Shown in pieces: positions 50,612 through 59,691 of a DNA stretch of 64,000 nucleotides (its first letter is position 1; the number at the start of each line of letters is the position of its first letter). The notes under the pieces were generated by a model that saw only the letters and a list, made by a program, of their open reading frames with translations, was not told the DNA's origin and searched no databases. The DNA lies in assembly GCF_003201775.1 (NCBI RefSeq), contig NZ_QJJZ01000001.1, positions 443,233-507,232 of the forward strand, read 5' to 3'. This DNA comes from Arenibacter sp. ARW7G5Y1 (GTDB taxonomy: Bacteria > Bacteroidota > Bacteroidia > Flavobacteriales > Flavobacteriaceae). The translations under genes and the position numbers were made by a program.

Positions 50612-51676
50612 ATGTTCGTATTTGATGCCCATTTGGATCTGGCTATGAACGCCCTTGAATGGAACAGGGATCTAACAAATAGTGTAGCCGATATTAGGGA
50701 GAGTGAAAAGGGCATGACCGATAAACCGGACAGAGCGAAAAATACAGTGTCTTTAGATGCTATGCGCAATGGAAATATTGGATTGTGCGTGGCCACCCAA
50801 ATAGCAAGATATGTAAAGAAGGAAAACTCCATGCCCGGATGGAACTCTCCCCATCAGGCCTGGGCACAGACCCAGGGACAGTTGGCTTGGTACAGGGCTA
50901 TGGAGGAAGTAGGGGAAATGGTCCAAATTAGGAATTTGGCCGAGCTGGAGGCGCATTTGGATTTATGGAAGACGGACAAAGGCAAAAATCCCATTGGCTA
51001 TATACTTAGTTTGGAAGGAGCCGATTCCATAATTACCTTGGACCATTTGGAACGTTCCTACGAACAGGGACTCAGGGCTATTGGCCCCGCACATTATGGA
51101 CCGGGGACCTATGCCCATGGTACCGATTCGGTAGGGGGCATTGGACATAAAGGTAAGGCGCTATTAAAAGAAATAGAGCGATTGAACCTAATTTTGGATG
51201 CTACCCATTTATGCGATCTTAGTTTTTGGGAAACAATGAAGGTTTACAATGGTCCGGTATGGGCAAGCCACAACAATTGCAGAAAATTTGTAGACCATAA
51301 CAGACAATTTTCAGATGAACAATTAATGGAACTTATTGGTAGGGAAGGCGTTATTGGAATGGCCCTGGATGCCTGGATGATGGTCCCCAATTGGGTGAGG
51401 GGTATTTCCACCCCAAAAGAAATGGGTGTTACTTTGGATCAAATGGTCAACAACATAGACCATATTTGTCAGTTGGCCGGTAATTCCCTGCACGTTGGTA
51501 TTGGGACAGATCTGGATGGAGGCTTTGGAAAAGAGCAATGTCCTACCGACCTAAATACCATCGCAGACCTTCAGAAGATCCCTGGACTACTATTGGGAAA
51601 GGGGTATTCGGAAATGGATATTGAAAATATAATGAGCAATAATTTTATTCGGTTTTTAAGAAAGGTGTGGGGCTGA
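50612..51676 (+). CDS. Membrane (renal-type) dipeptidase family protein
   Basis: 354 residues of the M19 dipeptidase family, zinc enzymes that cleave dipeptides including those with a D-residue at the C-terminus. Metal ligands are in FDAHLDLA at the start, SLEGADS near residue 133 and DATHLCDLSF and WASHNNCRK further on. The DLDGGFGKEQCP segment near 305 is typical. No signal peptide, so it acts in the cytoplasm. Its position after the PLP enzyme suggests it releases D-amino acids from peptides taken up by the cell. Confidence 0.9.
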   Translation: MFVFDAHLDLAMNALEWNRDLTNSVADIRESEKGMTDKPDRAKNTVSLDAMRNGNIGLCVATQIARYVKKENSMPGWNSPHQAWAQTQGQLAWYRAMEEVGEMVQIRNLAELEAHLDLWKTDKGKNPIGYILSLEGADSIITLDHLERSYEQGLRAIGPAHYGPGTYAHGTDSVGGIGHKGKALLKEIERLNLILDATHLCDLSFWETMKVYNGPVWASHNNCRKFVDHNRQFSDEQLMELIGREGVIGMALDAWMMVPNWVRGISTPKEMGVTLDQMVNNIDHICQLAGNSLHVGIGTDLDGGFGKEQCPTDLNTIADLQKIPGLLLGKGYSEMDIENIMSNNFIRFLRKVWG

Positions 51677-51698
51677 TTAACTGGTGGTTTTGTTAAGT

Positions 51699-52616
51699 TT
51701 AATAGCTCTTTTTTCGAACCACATTGGCCTGATATTCACCTGGGGACACATTTTTTTTTCTCTTAAATACGCGGTTAAAATATGATCTACTTTCAAAGCC
51801 GCACTCCAAGAATACTTCTTTTATAGTGCGTTTTGGATCCTGTAAAAGGCTAACCGCCAGTTTAATTCGTTCATTATTAATAAATTCTACAGGGGAAATG
51901 CCAAGTTCATTTTTAAAGACCCTGTAAAAATGCGACTCGCTCATATGGGCCTTTTTGCTCAATGTTTCAATACTTAGGGGCTGGTATATGTTTTCCCTTA
52001 TAAAGGAGACTATATATCCTAACCTACTATTGTTGCTGATCTCCAGTGTTTGTTCCGTGTAAATTTTGCGCTCATTGCTCTGTAATATCCGCACGATCAA
52101 TTCACTTAGCATATTGTCCACAAAAAGGTCTTTGGACGGATGGTTCTCTGTAAATAGAAAGAGCAACCGCTGTAAAATTTGATAGAGGCCTATATCATTG
52201 GTGAAATGAAAATTATAATCCATCAAAGCCCATTCCTTGCCATCCATTTTGGGCATGGTTTCATTCATTACCCTCAGCATCTGCATAATTTTATCTTCAG
52301 AAATGGCCATGGCGAGACAACGGGTAGGGTTCGTAGCCTTTGCTTCGGGAAAGTCAATGCACATTACTTCTTTGGAAGGGAGTATAAGCGACTCACCGGG
52401 TAAGAAGTTAAATGACTCATGGTCCCTGAGGTGCATAATTTTCTTGCCGCTTAACATACTTGCCAAGACGGGCTGGTCAAACTGGAGCAATACCTGTTCC
52501 GCCTGCTGATGGGTTTCAAAAACGTGCATGGCAGCATTGTTCAAGGTATAAGTGGTTTGATTCTCGACCAAAGTTTCCAATCTCCTATTATTAAAGTACG
52601 CGTTGGACAGCTGCAT
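51699..52616 (-). CDS. AraC-family transcriptional regulator
   Basis: 305 residues: an N-terminal cupin-like sensing domain with HVFETHQQAEQVLLQFDQPV and LPGESLILPS, and a C-terminal double helix-turn-helix at about 205-305 with LSKKAHMSESHFYRVFKNEL and ECGFESRSYFNRVFKRKKNV. It is divergent from the aldehyde dehydrogenase gene across a 245-base spacer and is the family commonly linked to aldehyde dehydrogenase plus DUF779. Confidence 0.9.
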   Translation of the reverse strand: MQLSNAYFNNRRLETLVENQTTYTLNNAAMHVFETHQQAEQVLLQFDQPVLASMLSGKKIMHLRDHESFNFLPGESLILPSKEVMCIDFPEAKATNPTRCLAMAISEDKIMQMLRVMNETMPKMDGKEWALMDYNFHFTNDIGLYQILQRLLFLFTENHPSKDLFVDNMLSELIVRILQSNERKIYTEQTLEISNNSRLGYIVSFIRENIYQPLSIETLSKKAHMSESHFYRVFKNELGISPVEFINNERIKLAVSLLQDPKRTIKEVFLECGFESRSYFNRVFKRKKNVSPGEYQANVVRKKSY

Positions 52617-52861
52617 TCCTGACTTGTTTAAATTGTCATTAATTGTGATTCAATGAGGCTATTTTAATAAAAATACAAAATTAATCCCACCAAATTGGGA
52701 TATAGTCAATTATTGATAGGATAGTTCATGATATTGATAGAATGGTTCAGGATTTTAACAAAAGCGCTTCATACATTTGAAAACAAGCCACTTAGCTCAA
52801 AATATGGCACTGCCAACAACGATTGGCGAAATAATAATCATTGTTAATTAAAAATATTATC

Positions 52862-54385
52862 ATGGGAAATGTAAAGACCACAACACAGAATAGGGTTGAA
52901 AGACCAGTATTTAAAAGTCAGTATGAAAACTTCATTGGGGGTAAATGGGTGTCGCCCACCAAAGGGGAGTATTTTGATAATATTTCACCTGTGGATGGCA
53001 ATAGTTTTACGAAAATAGCACGATCCACTGCAGAGGATATTGAACTGGCATTGGATGCAGCATGGGCTATAGCCCCGGAATGGAACAACTCCTCAGCGGC
53101 GTCCAGGAGCAATTTGTTATTGAAGATTGCGGATATTATGGAGCAAAATTTGGAAGTTTTGGCACGGGCCGAAACCTGGGATAATGGTAAGCCCATCAGG
53201 GAAACCATGGCAGCCGATCTACCTTTGGCCATAGATCATTTCAGATATTTTGCAGGGGTCATAAGAGCGGAGGAAGGTACTGCCAGTGAGCTGGATGCCA
53301 ATACGGTTTCGCTAAACATTCCGGAGCCTTTAGGGGTAGTTGGGCAAATTATACCTTGGAACTTTCCACTACTTATGGCCGCTTGGAAGGTGGCACCTGC
53401 ACTGGCAGCAGGAAACTGTGTAGTTTTGAAACCGGCAGAACAAACCCCAGTGGGTATTTTAGTGTTAATGGAGCTAATAGAAAATGTATTGCCGGCAGGT
53501 GTTCTTAATGTGGTAAACGGATTTGGAATTGAGGCGGGAAAACCCTTGGCTTCCAACCCTAGAATTAATAAGATTGCTTTTACAGGCGAGACAACGACTG
53601 GGCAACTTATTATGCAGTATGCCTCCAAAAACATAATCCCTGTTACTTTGGAATTGGGGGGTAAATCGCCCAATGTGTTTTTTGAAAGTATTATGGAGGC
53701 AGATGATGAATTCTTCGATAAATGTTTGGAGGGAGCCGCAATGTTTGCCTTCAATCAAGGTGAAGTGTGTACCTCACCATCACGTATATTGGTACAGGAA
53801 AGTATTTATGATAAATTTATTGAGCGGGTTGTGGCACGGACCAACAAAATAAGGTTGGGACATCCGCTAGATCCTGAAACCATGATGGGGGCCCAAGCTT
53901 CCAATGATCAATATGAAAAAATTCTGAATTATATCAAAATTGGAAAAGAGGAGGGTTGTGAAGTACTTACAGGGGGTAATGCGGCCTATAATGAAGGTTT
54001 GGAAGGGGGTTACTACATTCAACCTACCATTTTAAAGGGAAACAATAAAATGAGGGTCTTTCAGGAAGAGATCTTTGGTCCTGTGGTGTGCCTAACAACC
54101 TTTAAGGATGAGGCCGAGGCCATTGAGATAGCCAATGACACCTTATATGGACTGGGAGCTGGCGTATGGACAAGGGACACCCACCAAGCTTATAAGGTAG
54201 CAAGAGCCATCAAAGCCGGAAGGGTATGGGTAAATAGCTATCATACCTATCCAGCACATGCCCCTTTTGGTGGTTATAAGAAATCGGGAATTGGTCGGGA
54301 AACCCATAAAATGATGTTGAACCACTACAGGCAGACCAAAAACATGCTTATTTCATACGATAAAAAAGCACTTGGATTCTTTTAA
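52862..54385 (+). CDS. Aldehyde dehydrogenase (acetaldehyde type, ExaC/AldB-like)
   Basis: 507 residues from ATG 52862 ([20 protein letters not shown]). NAD-binding ALDH superfamily with [21 protein letters not shown] near residue 163, the FTGETTTGQ loop, the general base in LELGGKSPN and the catalytic cysteine C303 in GEVCTSPSR. The closest group oxidises acetaldehyde and other short aldehydes to acids. DUF779 follows after 17 bases. The upstream PLP enzyme could supply acetaldehyde from D-threonine. Confidence 0.93.
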   Translation: MGNVKTTTQNRVERPVFKSQYENFIGGKWVSPTKGEYFDNISPVDGNSFTKIARSTAEDIELALDAAWAIAPEWNNSSAASRSNLLLKIADIMEQNLEVLARAETWDNGKPIRETMAADLPLAIDHFRYFAGVIRAEEGTASELDANTVSLNIPEPLGVVGQIIPWNFPLLMAAWKVAPALAAGNCVVLKPAEQTPVGILVLMELIENVLPAGVLNVVNGFGIEAGKPLASNPRINKIAFTGETTTGQLIMQYASKNIIPVTLELGGKSPNVFFESIMEADDEFFDKCLEGAAMFAFNQGEVCTSPSRILVQESIYDKFIERVVARTNKIRLGHPLDPETMMGAQASNDQYEKILNYIKIGKEEGCEVLTGGNAAYNEGLEGGYYIQPTILKGNNKMRVFQEEIFGPVVCLTTFKDEAEAIEIANDTLYGLGAGVWTRDTHQAYKVARAIKAGRVWVNSYHTYPAHAPFGGYKKSGIGRETHKMMLNHYRQTKNMLISYDKKALGFF

Positions 54386-54402
54386 GAAATTAGTAGAAGG
54401 AT

Positions 54403-54777
54403 ATGGTAAATAGGGTATCGATTTCAGATAGGGCAAGGCAGGTATTGGAGCAACTAAAGTCCCAACATGGTGAGCTCATGTTCCATCAAAGTGGAGGTTG
54501 TTGCGATGGGTCATCGCCCATGTGTTTTTCAAAAGGGGAATTAATGCTAAATGAAACCGATGTTTGTTTGGGGGCTATTGCAAACTGTCCTTTTTATATG
54601 TCCAAGGATCAATTTGAATATTGGAAACATACCCAATTGACGATAGATGTCACCAAGGGCCGTGGCTCAAGTTTTTCCTTGGAAATACCGCTGGGATTGC
54701 GATTCGTTACGATGTCCCGTTTATTTACGGAGGACGAGCTTGCCCAATTGGAGTCAGTAGATACGGTTGCCAATTAG
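54403..54777 (+). CDS. DUF779 protein, aldehyde dehydrogenase companion
   Basis: 124 residues with conserved FHQSGGCCDGSSPMCFSKGE near residue 26 (paired cysteines) and DVTKGRGSSFSLEIPLGLRF, the marks of DUF779. The family nearly always sits next to acetaldehyde-type aldehyde dehydrogenases, but its biochemical role is unknown. The cysteines may bind a metal. A strong terminator follows. Confidence 0.9.
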   Translation: MVNRVSISDRARQVLEQLKSQHGELMFHQSGGCCDGSSPMCFSKGELMLNETDVCLGAIANCPFYMSKDQFEYWKHTQLTIDVTKGRGSSFSLEIPLGLRFVTMSRLFTEDELAQLESVDTVAN

Positions 54778-54802
54778 GGATAACTTCCAAAAAATGTAAA
54801 TG

Positions 54803-54833
54803 CCGGTTTAAGGGTTACTTAAACCGGTTTTTT
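54803..54833 (+). terminator. Intrinsic terminator of the aldehyde dehydrogenase operon
   Basis: CCGGTTTAAG 54803-54812 and CTTAAACCGG 54818-54827 form a perfect 10-bp stem, followed by TTTTTT. Confidence 0.95.
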
Positions 54834-54919
54834 ATTATACTATGAATTTAACAGCAATTTAGTGACACATGGCAAGGTATTTGATATTTTTGTAACTGAT
54901 AAGTACCTTAAATCGTTAT

Positions 54920-55561
54920 ATGAGAATAGTATATATATATTGCATTCTATTTTTAATTTCGCAGTTGGGTATGTCCCAAACAGATCTTCCCACCACCAAT
55001 CCACTTAAAATAGAAGGGGACAAAGGGGTTAGGGAAAATCCAAATCAGGGGACAGCTTTGAAAATGCCGTCCATTATTACCTTAAAGCCCACTACCAATC
55101 TCAGGGACTCCCTTACCGCTAGAAATATTAAGATGCTCCCGGATCGGGAACTGGTACAGGCTGGTTATGGTCTAAAAATAGATCCCAAAATTGGTGAAAA
55201 GGAAAAGGAAGGCTCTTCTACGTTTTTTGGGAATATGTATTTGGGGGATATTAAAAGCAATGGCAAGTTCGTAGGTATTGTTTGCCGGGACCATGAATAT
55301 GTTGATGGTGATAGGGTAAGAATATTGCTCAACGATAAGGTGGTGGAACCCAATATTTTTTTAACCGGATCCTTTAAAGGAATTAATCTCGATTTACAGA
55401 AGGGTTTTAATAGAATAGATTTCGAGGCATTGAACCAAGGTACTTCAGGACCCAATACGGCGCAAGTTAATGTATATGATGATGAAGGTAAAATGATACA
55501 TTCCAATATGTGGAATTTATCTACTGGGTCCAAAGCCACCATAATAATCATAAAGGAATAA
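54920..55561 (+). CDS. Secreted protein of unknown function
   Basis: 213 residues: signal peptide ending QLGMSQ (about residue 20), a disordered Asn/Pro/Lys segment (PLKIEGDKGVRENPNQGTAL) and, from about residue 95, a beta-sandwich-like domain (FFGNMYLGDIKSNGKFVGIV, DGDRVRILLNDKVVEPNIFL, GINLDLQKGFNRIDFEALNQ, GPNTAQVNVYDDEG). The last part recalls carbohydrate- or calcium-binding sandwich folds, but no family can be named. A TATTTTTG -7 box lies at 54885-54892. The 32-codon ORF described next follows it. Confidence 0.7.
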   Translation: MRIVYIYCILFLISQLGMSQTDLPTTNPLKIEGDKGVRENPNQGTALKMPSIITLKPTTNLRDSLTARNIKMLPDRELVQAGYGLKIDPKIGEKEKEGSSTFFGNMYLGDIKSNGKFVGIVCRDHEYVDGDRVRILLNDKVVEPNIFLTGSFKGINLDLQKGFNRIDFEALNQGTSGPNTAQVNVYDDEGKMIHSNMWNLSTGSKATIIIIKE

Positions 55562-55589
55562 CCCATAGGATTATCAAACACTGGCCCAT

Positions 55590-55688
55590 ATGAAAGGATA
55601 TTACTATTTGTTGATTATTAACCTCTTGCTTATTTTAATCCCGTATACCTTAAGGATGCTTAGGGATTATAAACGGAACAAGAACTGA
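55590..55688 (+). CDS. Possible 32-residue membrane microprotein
   Basis: ATG 55590 to TGA 55686-55688 encodes MKGYYYLLIINLLLILIPYT followed by a basic tail RMLRDYKRNKN: one hydrophobic segment and a positive end, the form of many small membrane proteins. It lies 28 bases after the preceding gene. Its reading frame is short, so chance cannot be excluded. Confidence 0.4.
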   Translation: MKGYYYLLIINLLLILIPYTLRMLRDYKRNKN

Positions 55689-55710
55689 TTCCACCGTTTT
55701 AAATTGGTAT

Positions 55711-55918
55711 TTTATTAGTGAAACTCAATTTTGTGAAGTCGGTAAGACGCACTTAAAATTGCAAATTGAACTAATCCCGCCTTTTTTGGCGGGATCTATG
55801 TTCCATACCTCGACCCTAGGGTCGATTCCCATTATTGGGTTCAGGGCCTGCCTTTGTCGGCAGACAGGCCTGCCTTTGTCGGCAGACAGGCTTGCCCAGA
55901 GGTTTAATACCTTTTATT
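55711..55918 (+). repeat. Interspersed repeat, copy 9 (long modular form)
   Basis: Core stem ATCCCGCC/GGCGGGAT intact with loop TTTTTT, then the palindrome CGACCCTAGGGTCG and two tandem CCTGCCTTTGTCGGCAGACA blocks, ending TTTAATACCTTTTATT. Close to copy 8 in organisation. The bases from 55919 to 56077 show no gene. Confidence 0.92.
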
Positions 55919-56077
55919 GACCTTCCAACTTAATGGTCCGGTGACTTTACTGCATCTACCCTTTTAAACCCATTCCAGTTTTTTTGGGATGGAGGCCGCG
56001 GGATTATAACGAATTTGGGTTGTTCGAATTACTGAAAACCTCAGTGCCATTTTTTTTCTAAACAATGTAAAAACTGA

Positions 56078-56938
56078 ATGATGTGGTTGACTTTATTGGC
56101 ACCGCCAAAGGGTATAATACCCCGAGGCTTGCCTGGAAAATTAAAGATCGTTTCCTACGAATGCCTCGCGGGCTTGCCCCGAGGTAGTTTACTATTTTTA
56201 TTTGCCATAATTTTCTTCAGTTGTTCCCAAGAAAGGGACATGCCTACCGATGGGCCCTCCATAGACCTGCTAATGGAACCTGGGTCCTCTGTTGCCGTCC
56301 CTGATGATATGCCTGGACCTCATTTAAATAAATGGGACATTTATAACTATTTGGCCTTGGGAGATAGCTATACCATTGGCGCAAGTGTAGAAAGTGCTGT
56401 AAGCTTCCCCATTCAGTTAAAGACTAGATTGGAGGAGGGACTTAAGGTTAAGGTCAATACAGAGATTATTGCCGTCACCGGATGGCGCACGGATAATTTA
56501 CTGGATGCAGTTAAGAAGGGAGCCCAAATGCCTTCCTATGATTTGGTAACCCTTTTAATTGGGGTCAATAACCAATATCAAGGCAAGCCATTTAGGGTAT
56601 ATACCCAAGAGTTTCCTTTATTATTGGAAGCTGCAATGGCTTTGGCCTATGGCAATCCAAAAAATGTTGTAGTTGTCTCCGTTCCGGATTATGCCTATAC
56701 CCCTTTTGGGGAAGGCAGAAATACTGACAAAATTTCCAAAGAAATTGATGAATACAATGCCTTTGCGGAAGCAACGGCCCTTCAAATGGGGGTGTCATTT
56801 ATTAATATTACGGATATAACACGAAATGGATTGTCCAATCCCAATTTAGTAGCAGGGGATGGCCTGCATCCATCAGGCGAAACTTATAAGCGATTTGTGG
56901 ATAAACTATACCCAGTTGTACTTCCTATCTTTGATTAA
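56078..56938 (+). CDS. SGNH/GDSL hydrolase lipoprotein
   Basis: 286 residues as read from ATG 56078. The esterase core holds LALGDSYTIG (block I serine near residue 97), LLIGVNNQY (block III) and DGLHPSGETY (block V Asp and His), so it should cleave acyl or acetyl esters, perhaps from polysaccharides. A lipobox-like LFLFAIIFFSC lies near residue 45-50, unusually far from the start. The 30 residues before it come from a GC-rich repeat-like stretch (CCCCGAGGCTTGCC... GGCTTGCCCCGAGG), so the native start was probably lost or lies inside it. Function of the N-terminus is doubtful. Confidence 0.75.
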   Translation: MMWLTLLAPPKGIIPRGLPGKLKIVSYECLAGLPRGSLLFLFAIIFFSCSQERDMPTDGPSIDLLMEPGSSVAVPDDMPGPHLNKWDIYNYLALGDSYTIGASVESAVSFPIQLKTRLEEGLKVKVNTEIIAVTGWRTDNLLDAVKKGAQMPSYDLVTLLIGVNNQYQGKPFRVYTQEFPLLLEAAMALAYGNPKNVVVVSVPDYAYTPFGEGRNTDKISKEIDEYNAFAEATALQMGVSFINITDITRNGLSNPNLVAGDGLHPSGETYKRFVDKLYPVVLPIFD

Positions 56939-57110
56939 TGATAATTCCCAACCATTGGGATTTGCAATCATATCCTGGGTTATTCGTTCTTTTGTGATGT
57001 TATCTGTGTACCATAATTATGTAATAACATGGAAAGTTTCATGGTTCGCCTACCAATAACTTTAATTACATTTATACCTTATAATTCCCAAAATCAAAAT
57101 AAACTATATA

Positions 57111-58847
57111 ATGCCCAATAAAAAAGTTAGTATTCTTACCGCCTTTAAAACAATAATTTGGCCACGTCGCAATTTGGTACTTATTGGTCTGCTGTTGATC
57201 GTAATAAGTAATGCTGCAAATTTTGTAGGTCCTATTTCCCTAAAATATTTTATGGACGATGTTATTCCAAACAAGGATATGGATATGCTCAAAATATTGG
57301 TAGGGTTGGTAATACTATCTATTTTGGTGCGGGCCGTAACTTCATTTTTGTTGACAAAAATATTGAGTGTGCAAGCACAATACCTTATCTCGGAGCTTAG
57401 GGCACAGGTGCAAAAAAAAGTGCTTTCACTCCCGATCCGTTTTTTTGATAATACCAAATCGGGGGCTTTGGTCTCTCGTATAATGTCCGACGTGGAAGGG
57501 GTTCGAAACCTTATTGGGACAGGATTGGTCCAATTGGTAGGGGGGAGTATTACGGCCATAGGTGCCTTGGTCTACATGTTATGGATTAGTCCGTCAATGA
57601 CCTTCTTTACCTTTATTCCATTGGCCATTTTTGCCTTCATTGCTTTAAAGGCATTCAAGATTATAAGACCTATTTTTAGAAATCGGGGAAAAATAAATGC
57701 TGAGGTTACGGGTAGGCTTACCGAAACACTCGGAGGTATAAGGGTAATCAAAGGCTTTAATGCGGAGGAGCAGGAGACCAAGGTCTTCGAGAATGGAGTG
57801 GAACTGTTGTTCCAAAATGTAAAAAAGAGCCTTACGGCAACTGCTTTTATGACCAGTTCGGCAACTTTTTTAATCGGGATTGCTACCACAGGAATTATGG
57901 GGATCGGGGGTTATAAAATTATGTATGAAGGATTGAGTCTTGGAGAATTCCTGTCCTTCACCTTTGTTTTGGGTATCATGATCGCCCCCATTGTACAAAT
58001 GAGCAATATAGGGAGTCAGCTTACCGAAGCGCTTGCAGGTCTAGACCGTACGGAAGAATTAATGAATATGATACCGGAAGCCAATGAAGGGGAAAGAACA
58101 ATTGTTCTTGAAGAAATAAAGGGGGATATAGCCTTTAAGGAGGTTTCCTTCGCCTATGAGGAGGATAATGAAGTATTGCATAGCGTTAGTTTTGAGGTTA
58201 AGTCCGGTGATGTGGTTGCGCTGGTGGGTAGTTCCGGTTCCGGGAAATCCACTATAGCCGGTTTGGCGGCAACCTTTTTAAATCCCTTATCAGGAACCAT
58301 TACAGTGGATAATCAAGATCTTTCCAAAGTTGATCTGAGAAGTTATCGCCAGAATTTGGGGGTTGTACTACAAGATGAATTTTTGTTTGAAGGTACCATT
58401 AGGGAAAATATAATGTTCCCAAGGCCCAATGCATCGGAGGAAGAAGTTATTATGGCCGTGAAAGCAGCCTATGTGGACGAATTTACAGATAGGTTTGATA
58501 AGGGATTGGACACGCTGATCGGGGAACGGGGAGTGAAACTTTCCGGCGGACAGCGGCAACGTATTGCAATAGCCAGGGCGGTCTTGGCCAATCCTAAAAT
58601 TTTGATTTTGGACGAAGCTACTTCCAATCTGGATACGGAAAGTGAAGCCCTTATTCAAAAAAGTTTGGCCACCCTGACCGAGGGAAGGACAACCTTTGTC
58701 ATCGCCCATAGATTGAGTACCATAAGGAAAGCCGATCAAATTCTCGTCATAGAAAATGGTCGTATTGCTGAAAAGGGAACCCACGATGAGCTTATTGCAA
58801 AAGAAGGTAGATATTACAACCTATTTACTTACCAAGCGAGGATTTAG
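57111..58847 (+). CDS. ABC exporter (fused permease and ATPase, MsbA/LmrA type)
   Basis: 578 residues: six membrane segments in the first 310 residues, then an ATPase with Walker A GSSGSGKS at 373-380, signature LSGGQRQRIAIARA, Walker B ILILDEATS and H-loop IAHRLST. It is a half-transporter working as a homodimer to export lipids, drugs or peptides. It ends 6 bases before the deacetylase gene, so the two share a transcript, but the cargo is unknown. Confidence 0.93.
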   Translation: MPNKKVSILTAFKTIIWPRRNLVLIGLLLIVISNAANFVGPISLKYFMDDVIPNKDMDMLKILVGLVILSILVRAVTSFLLTKILSVQAQYLISELRAQVQKKVLSLPIRFFDNTKSGALVSRIMSDVEGVRNLIGTGLVQLVGGSITAIGALVYMLWISPSMTFFTFIPLAIFAFIALKAFKIIRPIFRNRGKINAEVTGRLTETLGGIRVIKGFNAEEQETKVFENGVELLFQNVKKSLTATAFMTSSATFLIGIATTGIMGIGGYKIMYEGLSLGEFLSFTFVLGIMIAPIVQMSNIGSQLTEALAGLDRTEELMNMIPEANEGERTIVLEEIKGDIAFKEVSFAYEEDNEVLHSVSFEVKSGDVVALVGSSGSGKSTIAGLAATFLNPLSGTITVDNQDLSKVDLRSYRQNLGVVLQDEFLFEGTIRENIMFPRPNASEEEVIMAVKAAYVDEFTDRFDKGLDTLIGERGVKLSGGQRQRIAIARAVLANPKILILDEATSNLDTESEALIQKSLATLTEGRTTFVIAHRLSTIRKADQILVIENGRIAEKGTHDELIAKEGRYYNLFTYQARI

Positions 58848-58853
58848 TAAAAA

Positions 58854-59648
58854 ATGGTCCAGGCGATGAGAAGGTGCTTGTTTTCTTTATTTTTAACCGG
58901 AGGTATTCTGGTTGGCAATGGTCAAGGACTGAAATCGGAAAAATATTCTTATATAGATGGGGCCTTGGTAAGGGGGGATAGTACACATCCGGCCTTATCC
59001 CTAGTATTTACAGGGGATCAATTTGGAGATGGTGCCAAGCACATACGAAGGATCCTTAAAAAGGAACAGGTATTGGCCTCTTTCTTTTTTACAGGAAACT
59101 TTTATAGTAATCCAAAATTTACCCGAACGATCAAAAAGTTATATAGTGATGGACATTATTTGGGCGCACATTCCAATAAACATCTTTTGTATTGTGATTG
59201 GACACAACGGGACAGCCTATTGGTTTCACAAGAGGAATTTAAACAGGATCTACTGGCTAATTATGGGAAGATGAAAGCATTTGGTATAGGGAAAGAGAAT
59301 GCCCGCTATTTTCTTCCACCTTATGAGTGGTACAACGATAGCATTGCCAAATGGACAGGGAATATGGGGCTTATATTGGTAAATATGACCCATGGAACCC
59401 TGTCACATGCAGATTATACTACCCCTGAAATGAAAAATTATAGATCCAGTACAGAAATTATCCAAAATATAGTACAATATGAAGAACAAAACAGTACTGG
59501 TCTAAATGGATTTTTGCTCTTGATGCATATCGGTACGGATACCTCCCGTACGGACAAGCTTTATCATTATTTGGAACCCTTGATCAAACATTTGAAAAAA
59601 AGGGGCTATCAATTGCAGCGGATTGAGCGTTTACTTGATGGTAATTAA
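58854..59648 (+). CDS. Secreted polysaccharide deacetylase-like protein (NodB fold)
   Basis: 264 residues with a signal peptide (CLFSLFLTGGILVGNGQG). NodB fold motifs: SLVFTGDQFGDG with aspartate near residue 60, SFFFTGNF, GAHSNKHLLY (the HxxxH metal pair) near 105 and RYFLPPYEW near 155. Such enzymes remove N- or O-acetyl groups from chitin-like or other polysaccharides. The normal TFDDG reads FTGDQ here, so one of the two usual acidic residues is missing. GH9 follows after 43 bases. Confidence 0.83.
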   Translation: MVQAMRRCLFSLFLTGGILVGNGQGLKSEKYSYIDGALVRGDSTHPALSLVFTGDQFGDGAKHIRRILKKEQVLASFFFTGNFYSNPKFTRTIKKLYSDGHYLGAHSNKHLLYCDWTQRDSLLVSQEEFKQDLLANYGKMKAFGIGKENARYFLPPYEWYNDSIAKWTGNMGLILVNMTHGTLSHADYTTPEMKNYRSSTEIIQNIVQYEEQNSTGLNGFLLLMHIGTDTSRTDKLYHYLEPLIKHLKKRGYQLQRIERLLDGN

Positions 59649-59691
59649 GAATCTATTTTTTTATCTTTAAGTTTTATAATCTTCCTATTCT

